NCBI RefSeq assembly: GCF_002017865.1
Contig: NZ_MTJN01000002.1
Coordinates: 1,178,001 to 1,242,000, forward strand
Source of the DNA: Rhodoferax fermentans
GTDB taxonomy: Bacteria > Pseudomonadota > Gammaproteobacteria > Burkholderiales > Burkholderiaceae_C
DNA: 64,000 bases
Direction of reading: 5' to 3'
The notes below the pieces were generated by a model. The model saw only the letters and a program-made list of their open reading frames with translations, did no database searches and was not told where the DNA came from. Shown here piece by piece: positions 50,883 through 59,783 of this stretch. Each line of letters opens with the position of its first letter. Position 1 is the stretch's first letter. The translations under genes and the position numbers were made by a program.

Positions 50883-52277
50883 TCAGCTCAGCACCAGTTG
50901 GCGACCAAAGGGGGGCGCCATCAACGCTGCCATTTGCGGCACCGCCCAGAGCACCGGGCAACGCGGCCGATGGCGCGCCGGGCCGTCCAGGTCGGTCAGC
51001 ACCACAATGATGTCGGGCACATGGCGCTCGGCTTCTTCGAGCAGCGGGGTGAAATCGGTGCCACCACCGCCTTTGAAGTCGAGCTGATCCAGTTTGAAGC
51101 GGCCGGGTTCAAAACGCAGCACCTGGCGCACACGGTCATCCCCCAACACCAGCGTCACACCTGCGGCCAGGCGCCGGGTGATGGCGCTGATCTCGCGGCC
51201 AAAACGCTGCAGCAACTCATCGTCGATGGAACCCGACACATCCACCACCAGAACCAGACGCGGCACGGCACGGCCTGGGCTGGTGCCCGGCTCAAACGGC
51301 ATACGGTGATGCGGGCCGCTGCGCCCCTGGTTGGCCAGGTAAGAGCGCGAGGGGCGCGACCAGGACAACTCAGGCTCATGCGAGAGGCTGCGCGCCAGCT
51401 GGGTGCGCAAGACCTGCTCCCACGGCGTGCGGGATTTGGGCAGGTCCGCCATCAGGCTGCGCAACATCGAGTGGGCGCCGTCACCCGCATGGGCGCGGGT
51501 GAGGCGCTCGCACCACTCGCGGGCCAGCTCGGCCTGGGATTCGGGCGAGCCCAGGGTCTGTTCGCTGGGCACCAGATCACGCTGTGTAGGGCGGCCCATG
51601 GCTCGGGCGCGGGCGGCGCGCTGGCCATCTGCGTTTTGGGATGGGCCACTGGCAGCTGCAGTCTGGCCTGCGGCGCTGGGCTGTCGGCTCGACTGGCCTT
51701 GGTTGGATGGCTTGTGCGCTGCAGCGCTGCTGTGGCTCTGAACCTTGCCCTTGTCTGGCGCGGCGCCACGGTCATCCAGCGCGCGGTAGAGGGTTTCCAC
51801 ATCCCATTGCAGCAGGGCCTTGTCGACCGGCAGGTCCAGCTGAAGCGTGGTTTTGAGCAGCTTGTCCAGATACACCGCATCCTGTGGCAGTTGCAGCCAG
51901 CTCAGGTGACTCAAGGCGCTGTTGACAATGGCATCGGCGCAGAGGTTAAACAGCGCCAGGTCCACATCACCCAGCAGCTGCTGGAGTACCAGGTAACGCT
52001 GCGGATGCCGCAGCGCAATGTGCAGCACCTCGTGCGCGACGTGGCCCACCTGCTCGGGCAAGGGCAGCGCCTCAAAGCGTTCGCTATAAAAAATGGTGCG
52101 ACCATCCGTTACCAATAAAGGGCCAGAGGCCCAAAAGGCTTGTAACTCCGAGACGTTCTGGTGCTTGACCCAGAGCGCCAGCCCACCGGTGGACGGCGCA
52201 AACTCCACCATGCGCGCTACCGCGCGCGTGCCACGGTGGCGGTAGAGCGCCTGAGGCTCGGGCAAGTCGTCAGCCAC
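50883..52277 (-). CDS. VWA protein with metallopeptidase-like domain (DUF2201 type)
   Basis: From GTG 52277 (AAAGAGG upstream) it has 464 residues and overlaps moxR by 8 bases. The N-terminal domain holds HEVLH at 82-86, a zinc-peptidase HExxH motif. A low-complexity linker rich in Ser, Gln and Ala spans about 175-225. The C-terminal VWA-like domain has a MIDAS set: DVSGS at 346-350, Thr407 in GGGTDFTP and Asp429 in LTDLDG. Such proteins usually work with MoxR ATPases, whose gene is adjacent. A dispersed repeat encodes about residues 45-65. Confidence 0.85.
   Translation of the reverse strand: MADDLPEPQALYRHRGTRAVARMVEFAPSTGGLALWVKHQNVSELQAFWASGPLLVTDGRTIFYSERFEALPLPEQVGHVAHEVLHIALRHPQRYLVLQQLLGDVDLALFNLCADAIVNSALSHLSWLQLPQDAVYLDKLLKTTLQLDLPVDKALLQWDVETLYRALDDRGAAPDKGKVQSHSSAAAHKPSNQGQSSRQPSAAGQTAAASGPSQNADGQRAARARAMGRPTQRDLVPSEQTLGSPESQAELAREWCERLTRAHAGDGAHSMLRSLMADLPKSRTPWEQVLRTQLARSLSHEPELSWSRPSRSYLANQGRSGPHHRMPFEPGTSPGRAVPRLVLVVDVSGSIDDELLQRFGREISAITRRLAAGVTLVLGDDRVRQVLRFEPGRFKLDQLDFKGGGGTDFTPLLEEAERHVPDIIVVLTDLDGPARHRPRCPVLWAVPQMAALMAPPFGRQLVLS
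52084..52145. repeat. Dispersed repeat inside the VWA gene
   Basis: CTATAAAAAATGGTGCGACC, ATCCGTTACCAATAAAGGGC, CAGAGGCCCAAAAGGCTTG resembles the repeat (CTAT..AAGGGC..AGAGGCC.AAAAGG). It lies in frame and encodes residues 45-65 (LQAFWASGPLLVTDG and on), between the N-terminus and the HExxH motif. Confidence 0.65.
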
Positions 52278-53379
52278 GCGCTGCCTCTTTGGCGCGCCGC
52301 TCGGTGTAGCGGGCATACACCGGGCTGTCGAGGATGGCGGCCTCCAGCCCACTCTCCAACGCGCGCTGCATCAGCAGCTCCATGGCCAGCGTCTGGCCTT
52401 CCACAATGGGCAAGGCCGTGCTGCTGCGGATGTCGGCAAACTGCTCAATGATTTCCAGCGCCCGACTCACGGTACTTTCTTCGCGGCAGGCGGCCAGCAG
52501 GCCGTAGATGGTGCCGTAGAGCCCATCCAGCGTCTTGGGCAACAGGGCCACCGTCTCGGCGCCGCGTTTGGCCGCCAGCAGGCGCACCACATCCACCGCA
52601 GCCTGGATTTCACGCAGCACCCCAAAAAACTCGGCGGCATTGGCAGCACCAATACGACCCTGCACCAAGATCCGCTTGGTCGCGTCTGACAGGCCTGACT
52701 TGAGCACGTTCGAGATGTCTTCCCAGCCGCGTGGGCTGGCGCCAATCAGGTAATCGTTGGCCAATTGAGACTGGGTGTCGTCGAGCTTGTCGGGCCGCAC
52801 CCGTAGGTAGGCCATCACCTCGGGCGCGAAGTCCTTTGACAGGGCGTGGGCCAAAAAAGCGTCGATCACCGTCTGCACATTGAAATGGAACATGCGGTCG
52901 GCCAGCGCGGTGCCCATGTCGTTGCTGACCGCGTCGTGAAAGCTGGCGTTGCCCGCCGCAATCACCTGCCAGCCATCGGGCAGCACATAGTTGCCGACAC
53001 GCCGGTCCAGGATCAGCGAGTAGGCCGACACCTGCAGCCGTTTATCGGCCGCAGTGAGTTCGTCCAGAAACAAAATGCCCGCAGGGTCGGATGTTGAGGG
53101 CAAAAACTCGGGCGGAAACCACACGGTTTTGGCCAGGGTGTCGTCGGCATAAATGGCCCCCCGGATGTCGACTGGCTCAATGGTGGTCAGGCGCAAGTCC
53201 ACCAGCGGCACCTTGAAGTGCTCGGCCACCTGACGCACGATGGACGACTTGCCCACACCCCGCGTACCCCACAACATGGTGGCGCGGCGGCGCAGGGTGG
53301 CGTCCGCGTACTGCTCGATCAGCGCGGCCTTGGCCGCAGCGATGGAGACCGGTGGGATGTTCATGGGGTTGCCAAGCAT
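52270..53379 (-). CDS. MoxR-family AAA+ ATPase
   Basis: The 369-residue ATPase has Walker A GTRGVGKS at 38-45, Walker B GILFLDE at 101-107, and the sensor segment VIAAGNASFHD. MoxR ATPases act as chaperones that insert metals or mature their VWA partner complexes. The downstream VWA gene overlaps it by 8 bases. The paralogous membrane protein gene lies 29 bases upstream. Confidence 0.92.
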   Translation of the reverse strand: MLGNPMNIPPVSIAAAKAALIEQYADATLRRRATMLWGTRGVGKSSIVRQVAEHFKVPLVDLRLTTIEPVDIRGAIYADDTLAKTVWFPPEFLPSTSDPAGILFLDELTAADKRLQVSAYSLILDRRVGNYVLPDGWQVIAAGNASFHDAVSNDMGTALADRMFHFNVQTVIDAFLAHALSKDFAPEVMAYLRVRPDKLDDTQSQLANDYLIGASPRGWEDISNVLKSGLSDATKRILVQGRIGAANAAEFFGVLREIQAAVDVVRLLAAKRGAETVALLPKTLDGLYGTIYGLLAACREESTVSRALEIIEQFADIRSSTALPIVEGQTLAMELLMQRALESGLEAAILDSPVYARYTERRAKEAARG

Positions 53380-53408
53380 GGTCTGACCTTGTTCTTGTTC
53401 GAGGAATC

Positions 53409-54416
53409 TCAGGGCGCACCACCGGGCGCGGTGGTCGCGGACGTGGTTGGGTGTGGGCTGTTGACCAGCGTGTCAACGGGCGGTGTGGCCCACCAGCTGG
53501 CCGCCGTCAGGCGCCGGGGTGGGCGGGGCAACTCAAAACTGGGCATCTCGCGCAGGCAAAAGCCCCATAACAGCAACAGGGGTGGCGCGTTAAAGATCAG
53601 CATCCAGTAGACCGAGTTCTGCGCAATACCGAGGTAAGGCACGGCCAGTGAACCCAGCACCAGCCCCAGCAGAATCAGCAACGGCACCGCCCGCCGGGCA
53701 GCCACCCGCCAGCGTGCGCCAGCCTGTTGCTGGTGGAACAAAGACGGCGGCTGGGCCAGGGTCTGCGCCACATGCCGGGCCGCCAACTCCAGCTGGTTCA
53801 CAGCCAGACGGCTACGCTCAGAATCGGAGCCAGGCAAACGCAAGCTGCTGCGCCAGTTTTTGGGGTGGCGCGTCAGCCGCGCCCAGTGGCGGCCCAACAC
53901 CTGCAGCAGGTCGTCGGGCAAGTCAATGGCTGCGTTGGCGGTGAATTCCAGCTCGGCCGGGTAACCCTTCACTGCGGGCATCTTGAGCCGCAGGCTCAGG
54001 CCCTGTACCTGTACTTCGGCACTGCTGAGCTGCAGGGTGTTGGTCGGCAACACCAGTCGGTGGTTGCAGGCCATGCACCAGCCGTCGCCCGAGCGAAACA
54101 GGGGCTCGGGGGCCAACGCCTGCAGCCCAGCAAGCAGGCTATCCACATCGGCCCCTTCGGTCTGCAGGGTGGCCTGTAAACCTGCAGGATGGACCACGAT
54201 GCGGCGCAGCACAAAGCGGGTCTCACTTGGGCAGTCCAACTCCAGCCGGTCCGTCAGCGTCGGGGCGGAGGCCGAGGGGTTGGGGCAGGTCTCGGGCTTG
54301 AACACCAGGCAGCGCTGGACACGGTCGCTGCCAGCCAGATCCAGCCGACGACCGCTTCGAGTGAACGGCTCGATCAGCCCGAGGATCTCGTGGTGGGTCA
54401 GCGGTGAAGTGGCCAT
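53409..54416 (-). CDS. Membrane protein A of the MoxR/VWA operon
   Basis: From ATG 54416, set by alignment with its paralogue at 49901-50872, the protein has 335 residues. The N-terminus MATSPLTHHEILGLIEPF is followed by RRLDLAGSDRVQRCLVFKP, and two membrane segments lie near residues 255-305 (LLILLGLVLGSLAVPYLGIA and MLIFNAPPLLLLWGFCL). I know no function. It is the first gene of the MoxR/VWA operon. Confidence 0.8.
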   Translation of the reverse strand: MATSPLTHHEILGLIEPFTRSGRRLDLAGSDRVQRCLVFKPETCPNPSASAPTLTDRLELDCPSETRFVLRRIVVHPAGLQATLQTEGADVDSLLAGLQALAPEPLFRSGDGWCMACNHRLVLPTNTLQLSSAEVQVQGLSLRLKMPAVKGYPAELEFTANAAIDLPDDLLQVLGRHWARLTRHPKNWRSSLRLPGSDSERSRLAVNQLELAARHVAQTLAQPPSLFHQQQAGARWRVAARRAVPLLILLGLVLGSLAVPYLGIAQNSVYWMLIFNAPPLLLLWGFCLREMPSFELPRPPRRLTAASWWATPPVDTLVNSPHPTTSATTAPGGAP

Positions 54417-54516
54417 GCTCAGCTCAACAGGAGACTCCGGCACCCGAGGTGCCAAACCGTCGCCAACTCATCCACAACACAGCAGAAAAAAGCATCGGCA
54501 AATTATGCCCGTGCCT

Positions 54517-55536
54517 CTAGATAACCACACCCACTTCGGCCAGCTGGGCCACGATGTCGGCATGTAATGGCACACCCTGGACCAGGTTGGTGTCCCGGCT
54601 GGCCCAGCCACGTTCACCTGGCCAGGTGAACGGTGCAGCGACCTCACCCAGATGACCCAAATAGTCAGTCACGCGCCGGGTCAGCACCTCCAGGCCACCA
54701 AAAGCCTCAGGGTTGAGGGCGACGAAGAGTTTGCTGGCATCCGGGTCGATGCCGCTGCGGTCACCGGCAGAAATTTCGTTGCCAAAGGCGCCACCGCCAA
54801 GGGCAGCGGTCAGCAGCTCCATCACCAGCGCCAGCCCGGCACCTTTGTGGCCACCAAAGGGCAACACCGCACCCGCCAGAATCGCCTTGGCGTCGGTGCT
54901 GGGTTGCCCTTGCGCATCCAGGCCCCAGCCCGGGGGGATGGCCTGGCCCTCACGCAGGCTGGTGCCCACCTTGCCCACCGCAGCCTGACTCATGGCCATG
55001 TCCAGCACCAGCGGCGCATCAGCGTCGGCACGCGGGATGGCCACCGCCAGCGGGTTATTGCCCAGCACCCGGCTGGTGGCACCCCAACCCGCCATGGTCG
55101 GCATCGCGTTGGTGGTGCACAGGCCGACAAAGCCCTGGCTCGCTGCGCGGCTGGCATAGGCATGGGCGCGGCCCCAGTGGGTGGTGTGCACCGCCAGACA
55201 GGCGCCGATGCCAAACTGGCGTGCGCGGTTGACCGCATCGTCCATGGCGCGGCAGGCGGCACTGCGACCCGGGCCGTTGTCGGCATCAAGCATGCTGGTG
55301 GCGGCAAATTGCCTCGTGAATTGGATATTGGGTTGTGCCTTGACCCGACCATCCCTCAAAGCAGCCAGCAGGCCCGGCAACATGCGCACCCCGTGCGACG
55401 GCACGCCCAGCAGGTCGGACTCAACCAAAATCTTTGCCTCAAGCTCGGCCAGATCGTTGGGTACACCGGCAGCTGTGAGGGCGTTGGTGATCTTCTGGCA
55501 GAGCACGGGAAAGCTTATACGGGTGGCGGCGTTCAT
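54517..55536 (-). CDS. Ldh-family (malate/L-lactate/ureidoglycolate type) dehydrogenase
   Basis: This NAD(P)-dependent 2-hydroxyacid dehydrogenase of 339 residues has the family markers SDLLGVPSHGVRMLP (catalytic His), VHTTHWGRAHAYA, TTNAMPTMAGWGA and GGHKGAGLALVMELL. The substrate within the family (malate, sulfolactate, ureidoglycolate) cannot be told. It is preceded by a WYL regulator gene on the same strand. Confidence 0.9.
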   Translation of the reverse strand: MNAATRISFPVLCQKITNALTAAGVPNDLAELEAKILVESDLLGVPSHGVRMLPGLLAALRDGRVKAQPNIQFTRQFAATSMLDADNGPGRSAACRAMDDAVNRARQFGIGACLAVHTTHWGRAHAYASRAASQGFVGLCTTNAMPTMAGWGATSRVLGNNPLAVAIPRADADAPLVLDMAMSQAAVGKVGTSLREGQAIPPGWGLDAQGQPSTDAKAILAGAVLPFGGHKGAGLALVMELLTAALGGGAFGNEISAGDRSGIDPDASKLFVALNPEAFGGLEVLTRRVTDYLGHLGEVAAPFTWPGERGWASRDTNLVQGVPLHADIVAQLAEVGVVI

Positions 55537-55604
55537 GTCGGGTATCTCAGAGGGGTAAAGCGGGCATTTTCAGACATGGTGCGCCGTGCGCCATACTGTC
55601 AGCG

Positions 55605-56324
55605 TCAGGCAGTGCCATCCAGCTTGTCTTGTGTACCAGCGGGTGCAGCGGCGCGCAGGTAATCGGCCAGCCTTTTGCCCGCTTCGTCCTGGAACTGCCC
55701 GACCTTGCCGTCGATCACCTGCAGATGGCTCATGCGGTCCAGGCGAAAGCTGCGAAACCCGTGGCGGTGCTCGCACCACGCCGCCAGTGTCCAGACCTTG
55801 CCCCAGTAAAAACAGCCCAGCGGGCGCAAGATGCGCTGTGTGATCTGGTCGGTGGCGTCGCGGTAGTCAACCTGCACCTTGTGGCGTGTTTGTGTCGCTT
55901 CTCGCAGTGTTTGCAGGGTGATCTGCACTGACGGCTCCAGCCCAACAGGTGGCGCATAAACGGCCATGCTTTGCGCAGCCGCCCGGGCCGCTGCGGGTAA
56001 CACCGACAGAATTTTCCCCAAAGCCACTTGAGAGGCCTGCGCCAGTGCCGGGTCTTGCCAGACCTGGGCCATGCGCACCGAGGCCACCAGGGCACGCGCT
56101 TCGTCCAGCGTGAACATCAGCGGTGGCAGATCAAAGCCCTGCCCCAGCCGGTAACCCACACCGGCCTCACCCTCAATGGGCACACCCTGGTGCTGCAGGT
56201 CGGCCACATCGCGGTACACGGTGCGGGCCGACACCTCCAGCCGTTGCGCCAGATAGGCCGCCGTGCTGAGCCGCCGCCCACGAATGAGTTGAACGATCTG
56301 GAACAGGCGGTCGGCACGGCGCAT
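55605..56324 (-). CDS. YafY-type HTH/WYL transcriptional regulator
   Basis: The 239-residue protein has an N-terminal winged helix (RRADRLFQIVQLIRG, TAAYLAQRLEVSARTVYRDV) and a WYL domain (LRPLGCFYWGKVWTLAAWCE, FRSFRLDRMSHLQV). WYL regulators sense small ligands or nucleic acids. It lies between the Ldh and VOC genes, all on the minus strand. Confidence 0.9.
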   Translation of the reverse strand: MRRADRLFQIVQLIRGRRLSTAAYLAQRLEVSARTVYRDVADLQHQGVPIEGEAGVGYRLGQGFDLPPLMFTLDEARALVASVRMAQVWQDPALAQASQVALGKILSVLPAAARAAAQSMAVYAPPVGLEPSVQITLQTLREATQTRHKVQVDYRDATDQITQRILRPLGCFYWGKVWTLAAWCEHRHGFRSFRLDRMSHLQVIDGKVGQFQDEAGKRLADYLRAAAPAGTQDKLDGTA

Positions 56325-56423
56325 GGTGGTTGAACGTTTGAGATACTTTTTGTGCTCTGATCCTCATGATACATGGGCAGATAGCTCTTAAAAATGCAGC
56401 AACATCAGGCCGCAGTGCGCTTG

Positions 56424-56801
56424 TCAGCCCAAGGCATGCAATCCCACCCGGTTGCCATCCAGATCCGTGATGTGCGCAAAATAGCCCATGCCAGGCGGCA
56501 AGGCCTGGCGCGACAGCACCACCTGGCCACCCGCTGCCACCACACGTGCCAAGGCGGCATCCAGCGCAGGTGAAGCATCCAGATACACCAGGGTGCCACC
56601 ATTGGCCAACGCTGGCGCACTGGGCCCCATCATCAAGGCCCCACCAACACCACCACCTGCGTTGTCGTATTCAAAAACGGCGCCCTGTGACGGCCCCATG
56701 GCCTCGCGGCGCATTGGGCGACCCAGGACAGCCTCGTAAAAAGCCTGGGCCTGATCCAGTTGAACCGTGGGGATTTCGAACCAGCTGATGGCGTTTGTCA
56801 T
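56424..56801 (-). CDS. VOC-family protein (glyoxalase fold)
   Basis: The 125-residue protein has paired beta-alpha-beta units: AISWFEIPTVQLDQAQAFYE, GGTLVYLDASPALDAALAR and MGYFAHITDLDGNRVGLHAL. This matches the glyoxalase/bleomycin resistance group (YdcJ-like small form). It is next to the WYL regulator gene and may be co-regulated. The substrate is unknown. Confidence 0.88.
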   Translation of the reverse strand: MTNAISWFEIPTVQLDQAQAFYEAVLGRPMRREAMGPSQGAVFEYDNAGGGVGGALMMGPSAPALANGGTLVYLDASPALDAALARVVAAGGQVVLSRQALPPGMGYFAHITDLDGNRVGLHALG

Positions 56802-56906
56802 GGCGTACTCTTTGGAAGTTGAAGAAGCCCTGATGATGCGAGGGGGCTGCTGACAACGTGGTGTCAGTGGTCAAATCAACAACTCAACCACCTTTGAGGC
56901 AGCGCC

Positions 56907-57347
56907 ATGGCACGTATCCACATCCAGCTTCCTGAACAGTTCGCTTTTGCCACCGAGATCACGCTCTACCAGAGCCACATGAACTACGGTGGCCATCTGG
57001 ACAACGCGCTGCTGCTCACCCTGGTCTCAGAGGCGCGGGTGAGGTTTTTCAAAGCCCTGGGTTACACCGAGCTGGATGTGGAAGGTGTCGGCATCCTGGT
57101 GGCCGATGCGGCGGTGCAGTACCGCTCCGAAGCGTTTTATGGCGAGGTCATGGTGGTGCAGATGACGGCAACCGACCTGGGCGCCAAGGGTTGTGACCTG
57201 GTGTGGTGCATGCGGGAACAAATCAGCCAGCGCGAGGTGGCGCGTGGCAAAACCGGGATTGTGTTTTTTGACTACAGCCGCCGCCAAGTAGCGCCAGTGC
57301 CCACCGCCTTTTGTGACCGGCTGGCGGGCCTGTCGCTCAGGGAATGA
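56907..57347 (+). CDS. Hotdog-fold acyl-CoA thioesterase-like protein
   Basis: The 146-residue protein has a hotdog fold of the 4-hydroxybenzoyl-CoA thioesterase group: LYQSHMNYGGHLDNALLLTL contains the active-site loop with Asp, then LVADAAVQYRSEAFYGEVMV. The substrate is not clear. Its end overlaps the convergent lipoprotein gene by 11 bases. Confidence 0.83.
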   Translation: MARIHIQLPEQFAFATEITLYQSHMNYGGHLDNALLLTLVSEARVRFFKALGYTELDVEGVGILVADAAVQYRSEAFYGEVMVVQMTATDLGAKGCDLVWCMREQISQREVARGKTGIVFFDYSRRQVAPVPTAFCDRLAGLSLRE

Positions 57348-57828
57348 TGATGTCGCGGTCGCGTGCACATTCCGGTGGCTCGCCATAACCGGTGGAGCGC
57401 ACCTGCAGCTCTTGTGAGATCTCGACCTGGAACCACTGGCAGAAGTGGTTTTCGTAACGGTAGCTCCAGACCTCACCGCGCGAGCGCCCCAGCCCCTGGA
57501 TGTGGCTGGCACGGCCCAGCAGGTCACGCACCTCTTGCTGTGACAAGCCAGGGGTGATGCGGGCGAAGTTTTCTTCGGTCAACACCTGCGCGGCCTTGAT
57601 CACCCGGCCATCGGGGCCGAGATCCACAAACCAGGTGTGGTGCCCCATCGGGCCCCGGGGAAACTCCAGCCGGGTGCCGGTGGCCATCTCTCGCTGCTTG
57701 TCAGGCGGCCCCATCTGGGCCACCAGCTGCGCCTGGGTCAGATCCTTGACATTGGCTGGCGGCGCGTAGCCGCTGCAGGCGCTCAGAAGCGACACACAGA
57801 TCAGACTGAGGGCGGAAAAACGCAACAT
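57337..57828 (-). CDS. Lipoprotein with two BamE-like units
   Basis: From ATG 57828 (GAGGATTT upstream) it has 163 residues. The signal peptide ends in lipobox LLSAC (Cys near 18). The mature protein contains NVKDLTQAQLVAQMGPPD and, later, ITPGLSQQEVRDLLGRAS with EVWSYRY, both like SmpA/BamE units. It could be an outer-membrane assembly accessory, but this is only fold-level similarity. Confidence 0.75.
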   Translation of the reverse strand: MLRFSALSLICVSLLSACSGYAPPANVKDLTQAQLVAQMGPPDKQREMATGTRLEFPRGPMGHHTWFVDLGPDGRVIKAAQVLTEENFARITPGLSQQEVRDLLGRASHIQGLGRSRGEVWSYRYENHFCQWFQVEISQELQVRSTGYGEPPECARDRDIIIP

Positions 57829-57876
57829 GGCAAATCCTCGGTAACGCAAAGAGCAAATTGTGCCGATGGGCCTGGC

Positions 57877-58509
57877 TCAGAACCCCAGTGAGGCCAACAA
57901 GTCATCCACATCGGTTTGTTTGAGGGCGTTTTCTGCGGTTTGCGGGCCATCGAGCTTGTGGGTATCCACCGTGACAGGCTCCACTTGGGGCGTATCCTGG
58001 GTGGCCTCGGCCTGGGGCGCACTGTCGACCAACAGGTGCACCAGCTGCATCTCGGTGCGGTTGATGATGTCGATGACCTTTTTGATCACCTGGCCCGACA
58101 GATCCTGAAAATCCTGCGCCATCATGATGTCACTGAGCACCTCGGCCTGCCCCTTGGAAAAGCCGCCGGTTCTCTCGACAAACTTGCTGCAGACCACCAG
58201 CAGACCACGCGCCTTTTGCAGCGTCAACTCTTCTGAGCGGGCAAAGCGGGCCAGAGATGCACTGAGCTCGACGGCGCGGCCAGACAGATCGTCACAGGCG
58301 GGTTTGGCGGTTTCAACCAGCGTGAGCACCTTGTCGGCAGCGGCCTCGGTCATCTGACCCACATACGCCAGCCGATCCCGGGCATGCGGGATCTCTTCCA
58401 CAATGTCATGCAAATGGTTACTGCCCAATAAGGTCAGTGCCTCGTGCATTTCCCTGGTAATGGCACCCAGTCTGGCGTAGGCCTCTTCTTTGCTTAACGG
58501 CGTAGGCAT
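57877..58509 (-). CDS. cheZ: CheY-P phosphatase CheZ
   Basis: CheZ removes phosphate from CheY in chemotaxis. The 210-residue helical protein has DFQDLSGQ with the catalytic pair Asp136 and Gln140, and a C-terminal CheY-binding peptide DVDDLLASLGF after a flexible linker. No other che or flagellar gene is in the window, so this is an isolated copy. It is divergent from rpoH. Confidence 0.93.
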   Translation of the reverse strand: MPTPLSKEEAYARLGAITREMHEALTLLGSNHLHDIVEEIPHARDRLAYVGQMTEAAADKVLTLVETAKPACDDLSGRAVELSASLARFARSEELTLQKARGLLVVCSKFVERTGGFSKGQAEVLSDIMMAQDFQDLSGQVIKKVIDIINRTEMQLVHLLVDSAPQAEATQDTPQVEPVTVDTHKLDGPQTAENALKQTDVDDLLASLGF

Positions 58510-58683
58510 GGGAATGAATTCAGCTGTTGAAGGCAGTATTAGACCTCAAGCCATCGTGCCTCTGCACGTTCAGGCGGCCACAGCTGCAAATATCCTTGCC
58601 TTGGCGCAACACCGGGCGGGCCAAGCCGCCAGCCGCAGCCTGCCCCCATACCCCCAACCGTTTTGCGCAATTGAACTTTATTA

Positions 58684-58710
58684 TTAGCACTCTCTCCAAG
58701 GGAGTGCTAA
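58684..58710. promoter_or_regulatory. CIRCE element (HrcA operator) upstream of rpoH
   Basis: TTAGCACTC-N9-GAGTGCTAA matches the CIRCE consensus at every position, with the 9-base spacer TCTCCAAGG. It lies 31 bases before the rpoH ATG. HrcA should bind it and repress rpoH until heat shock. Confidence 0.93.
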
Positions 58711-58741
58711 TATTTGCACGTTCACCCATAGGAGTACTGGC

Positions 58742-59683
58742 ATGACAACGCACACTGGCAACCCAAGCACCGCGCTGACCCTGGCTAACCCCTGGGCGCT
58801 GGTGCCTGCGCTAGGCAATCTGGATGCCTATATTTCGGCGGTCAACCGCATGCCCATGCTCACCCTCGAGGAAGAGCAGGCTTTTGCGCGCCAATACCGC
58901 ATCAACAACGACCTGGAAGCCGCCGGAAAACTGGTGCTCTCGCACCTGCGCCTGGTGGTGTCCACCGCGCGCCAATACCTGGGCTACGGCCTGCCGCATG
59001 GCGACCTGATCCAGGAAGGCAACGTCGGACTGATGAAGGCCGTCAAACGTTTTGACCCCGACCAAGGCGTGCGCTTGGTGAGTTACGCGCTGCACTGGAT
59101 CAAGGCCGAAATCCACGAATACATCCTGAAAAACTGGCGCATGGTCAAGGTGGCCACCACCAAGGCGCAGCGCAAGCTGTTTTTCAACCTGCGTTCGATG
59201 AAACAGCGCTTTCGCAGCGAAGACGCGATGGCCGACCTTGACTCGCACCGCGACACCCTCAACGACAGCCAGATCGACGCGATGGCCACCGAGCTCAACG
59301 TCAAGCGTGAAGAAGTGATCGAGATGGAAGCGCGTCTGTCCGGCGGAGACGTGTTGCTCGACCCGAGCCCGTCCGACGACGGTGAAGACGCTTTTGGCCC
59401 GATCTCTTACCTGACCGACGCCGCGCACGAACCCACCGCGATGATCGAAGCGCACCACCGCGACGTGTTGGCCAGCGACGGCATCGCCCAAGCGCTGGCC
59501 ACGCTGGACGACCGCAGCCGCCACATCGTTGAAGAACGCTGGCTCAAGGTCAACGACGACAACTCGGGCGGCATGACCCTGCACGACCTGGCCGCCGTCT
59601 ACGGCGTCAGCGCTGAGCGCATCCGCCAGATTGAAGTGGCGGCCATGAAAAAGATGAAAAAGGCCCTGGTTGAATTTGCCTGA
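58742..59683 (+). CDS. rpoH: Heat-shock sigma factor RpoH (sigma-32)
   Basis: The 313-residue sigma factor has region 2 (GDLIQEGNVGLMKAVKRFDP, SYALHWIKAEIHEYIL), the RpoH box TKAQRKLFFNL and region 4 (LHDLAAVYGVSAERIRQIEV). GGAG lies 7 bases before the ATG. A perfect CIRCE upstream puts it under HrcA control. A strong terminator follows. Confidence 0.97.
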   Translation: MTTHTGNPSTALTLANPWALVPALGNLDAYISAVNRMPMLTLEEEQAFARQYRINNDLEAAGKLVLSHLRLVVSTARQYLGYGLPHGDLIQEGNVGLMKAVKRFDPDQGVRLVSYALHWIKAEIHEYILKNWRMVKVATTKAQRKLFFNLRSMKQRFRSEDAMADLDSHRDTLNDSQIDAMATELNVKREEVIEMEARLSGGDVLLDPSPSDDGEDAFGPISYLTDAAHEPTAMIEAHHRDVLASDGIAQALATLDDRSRHIVEERWLKVNDDNSGGMTLHDLAAVYGVSAERIRQIEVAAMKKMKKALVEFA

Positions 59684-59722
59684 ACCAAGCCGCCAGCGCC
59701 TGTAACGGCGCGCCGATAATCA

Positions 59723-59761
59723 CCCCACCTGCCGCCAATACGCTGGCACGTGGGGTTTTTT
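59723..59761 (+). terminator. Intrinsic terminator of rpoH
   Basis: CCCCACCTGCC and GGCACGTGGGG form an 11-bp stem with one mismatch around an 11-base loop, followed by a run of T residues. It ends 2 bases before the first possible start of the next gene. Confidence 0.85.
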
Positions 59762-59783
59762 CATGTCTGTACGGGGCTTTCAG

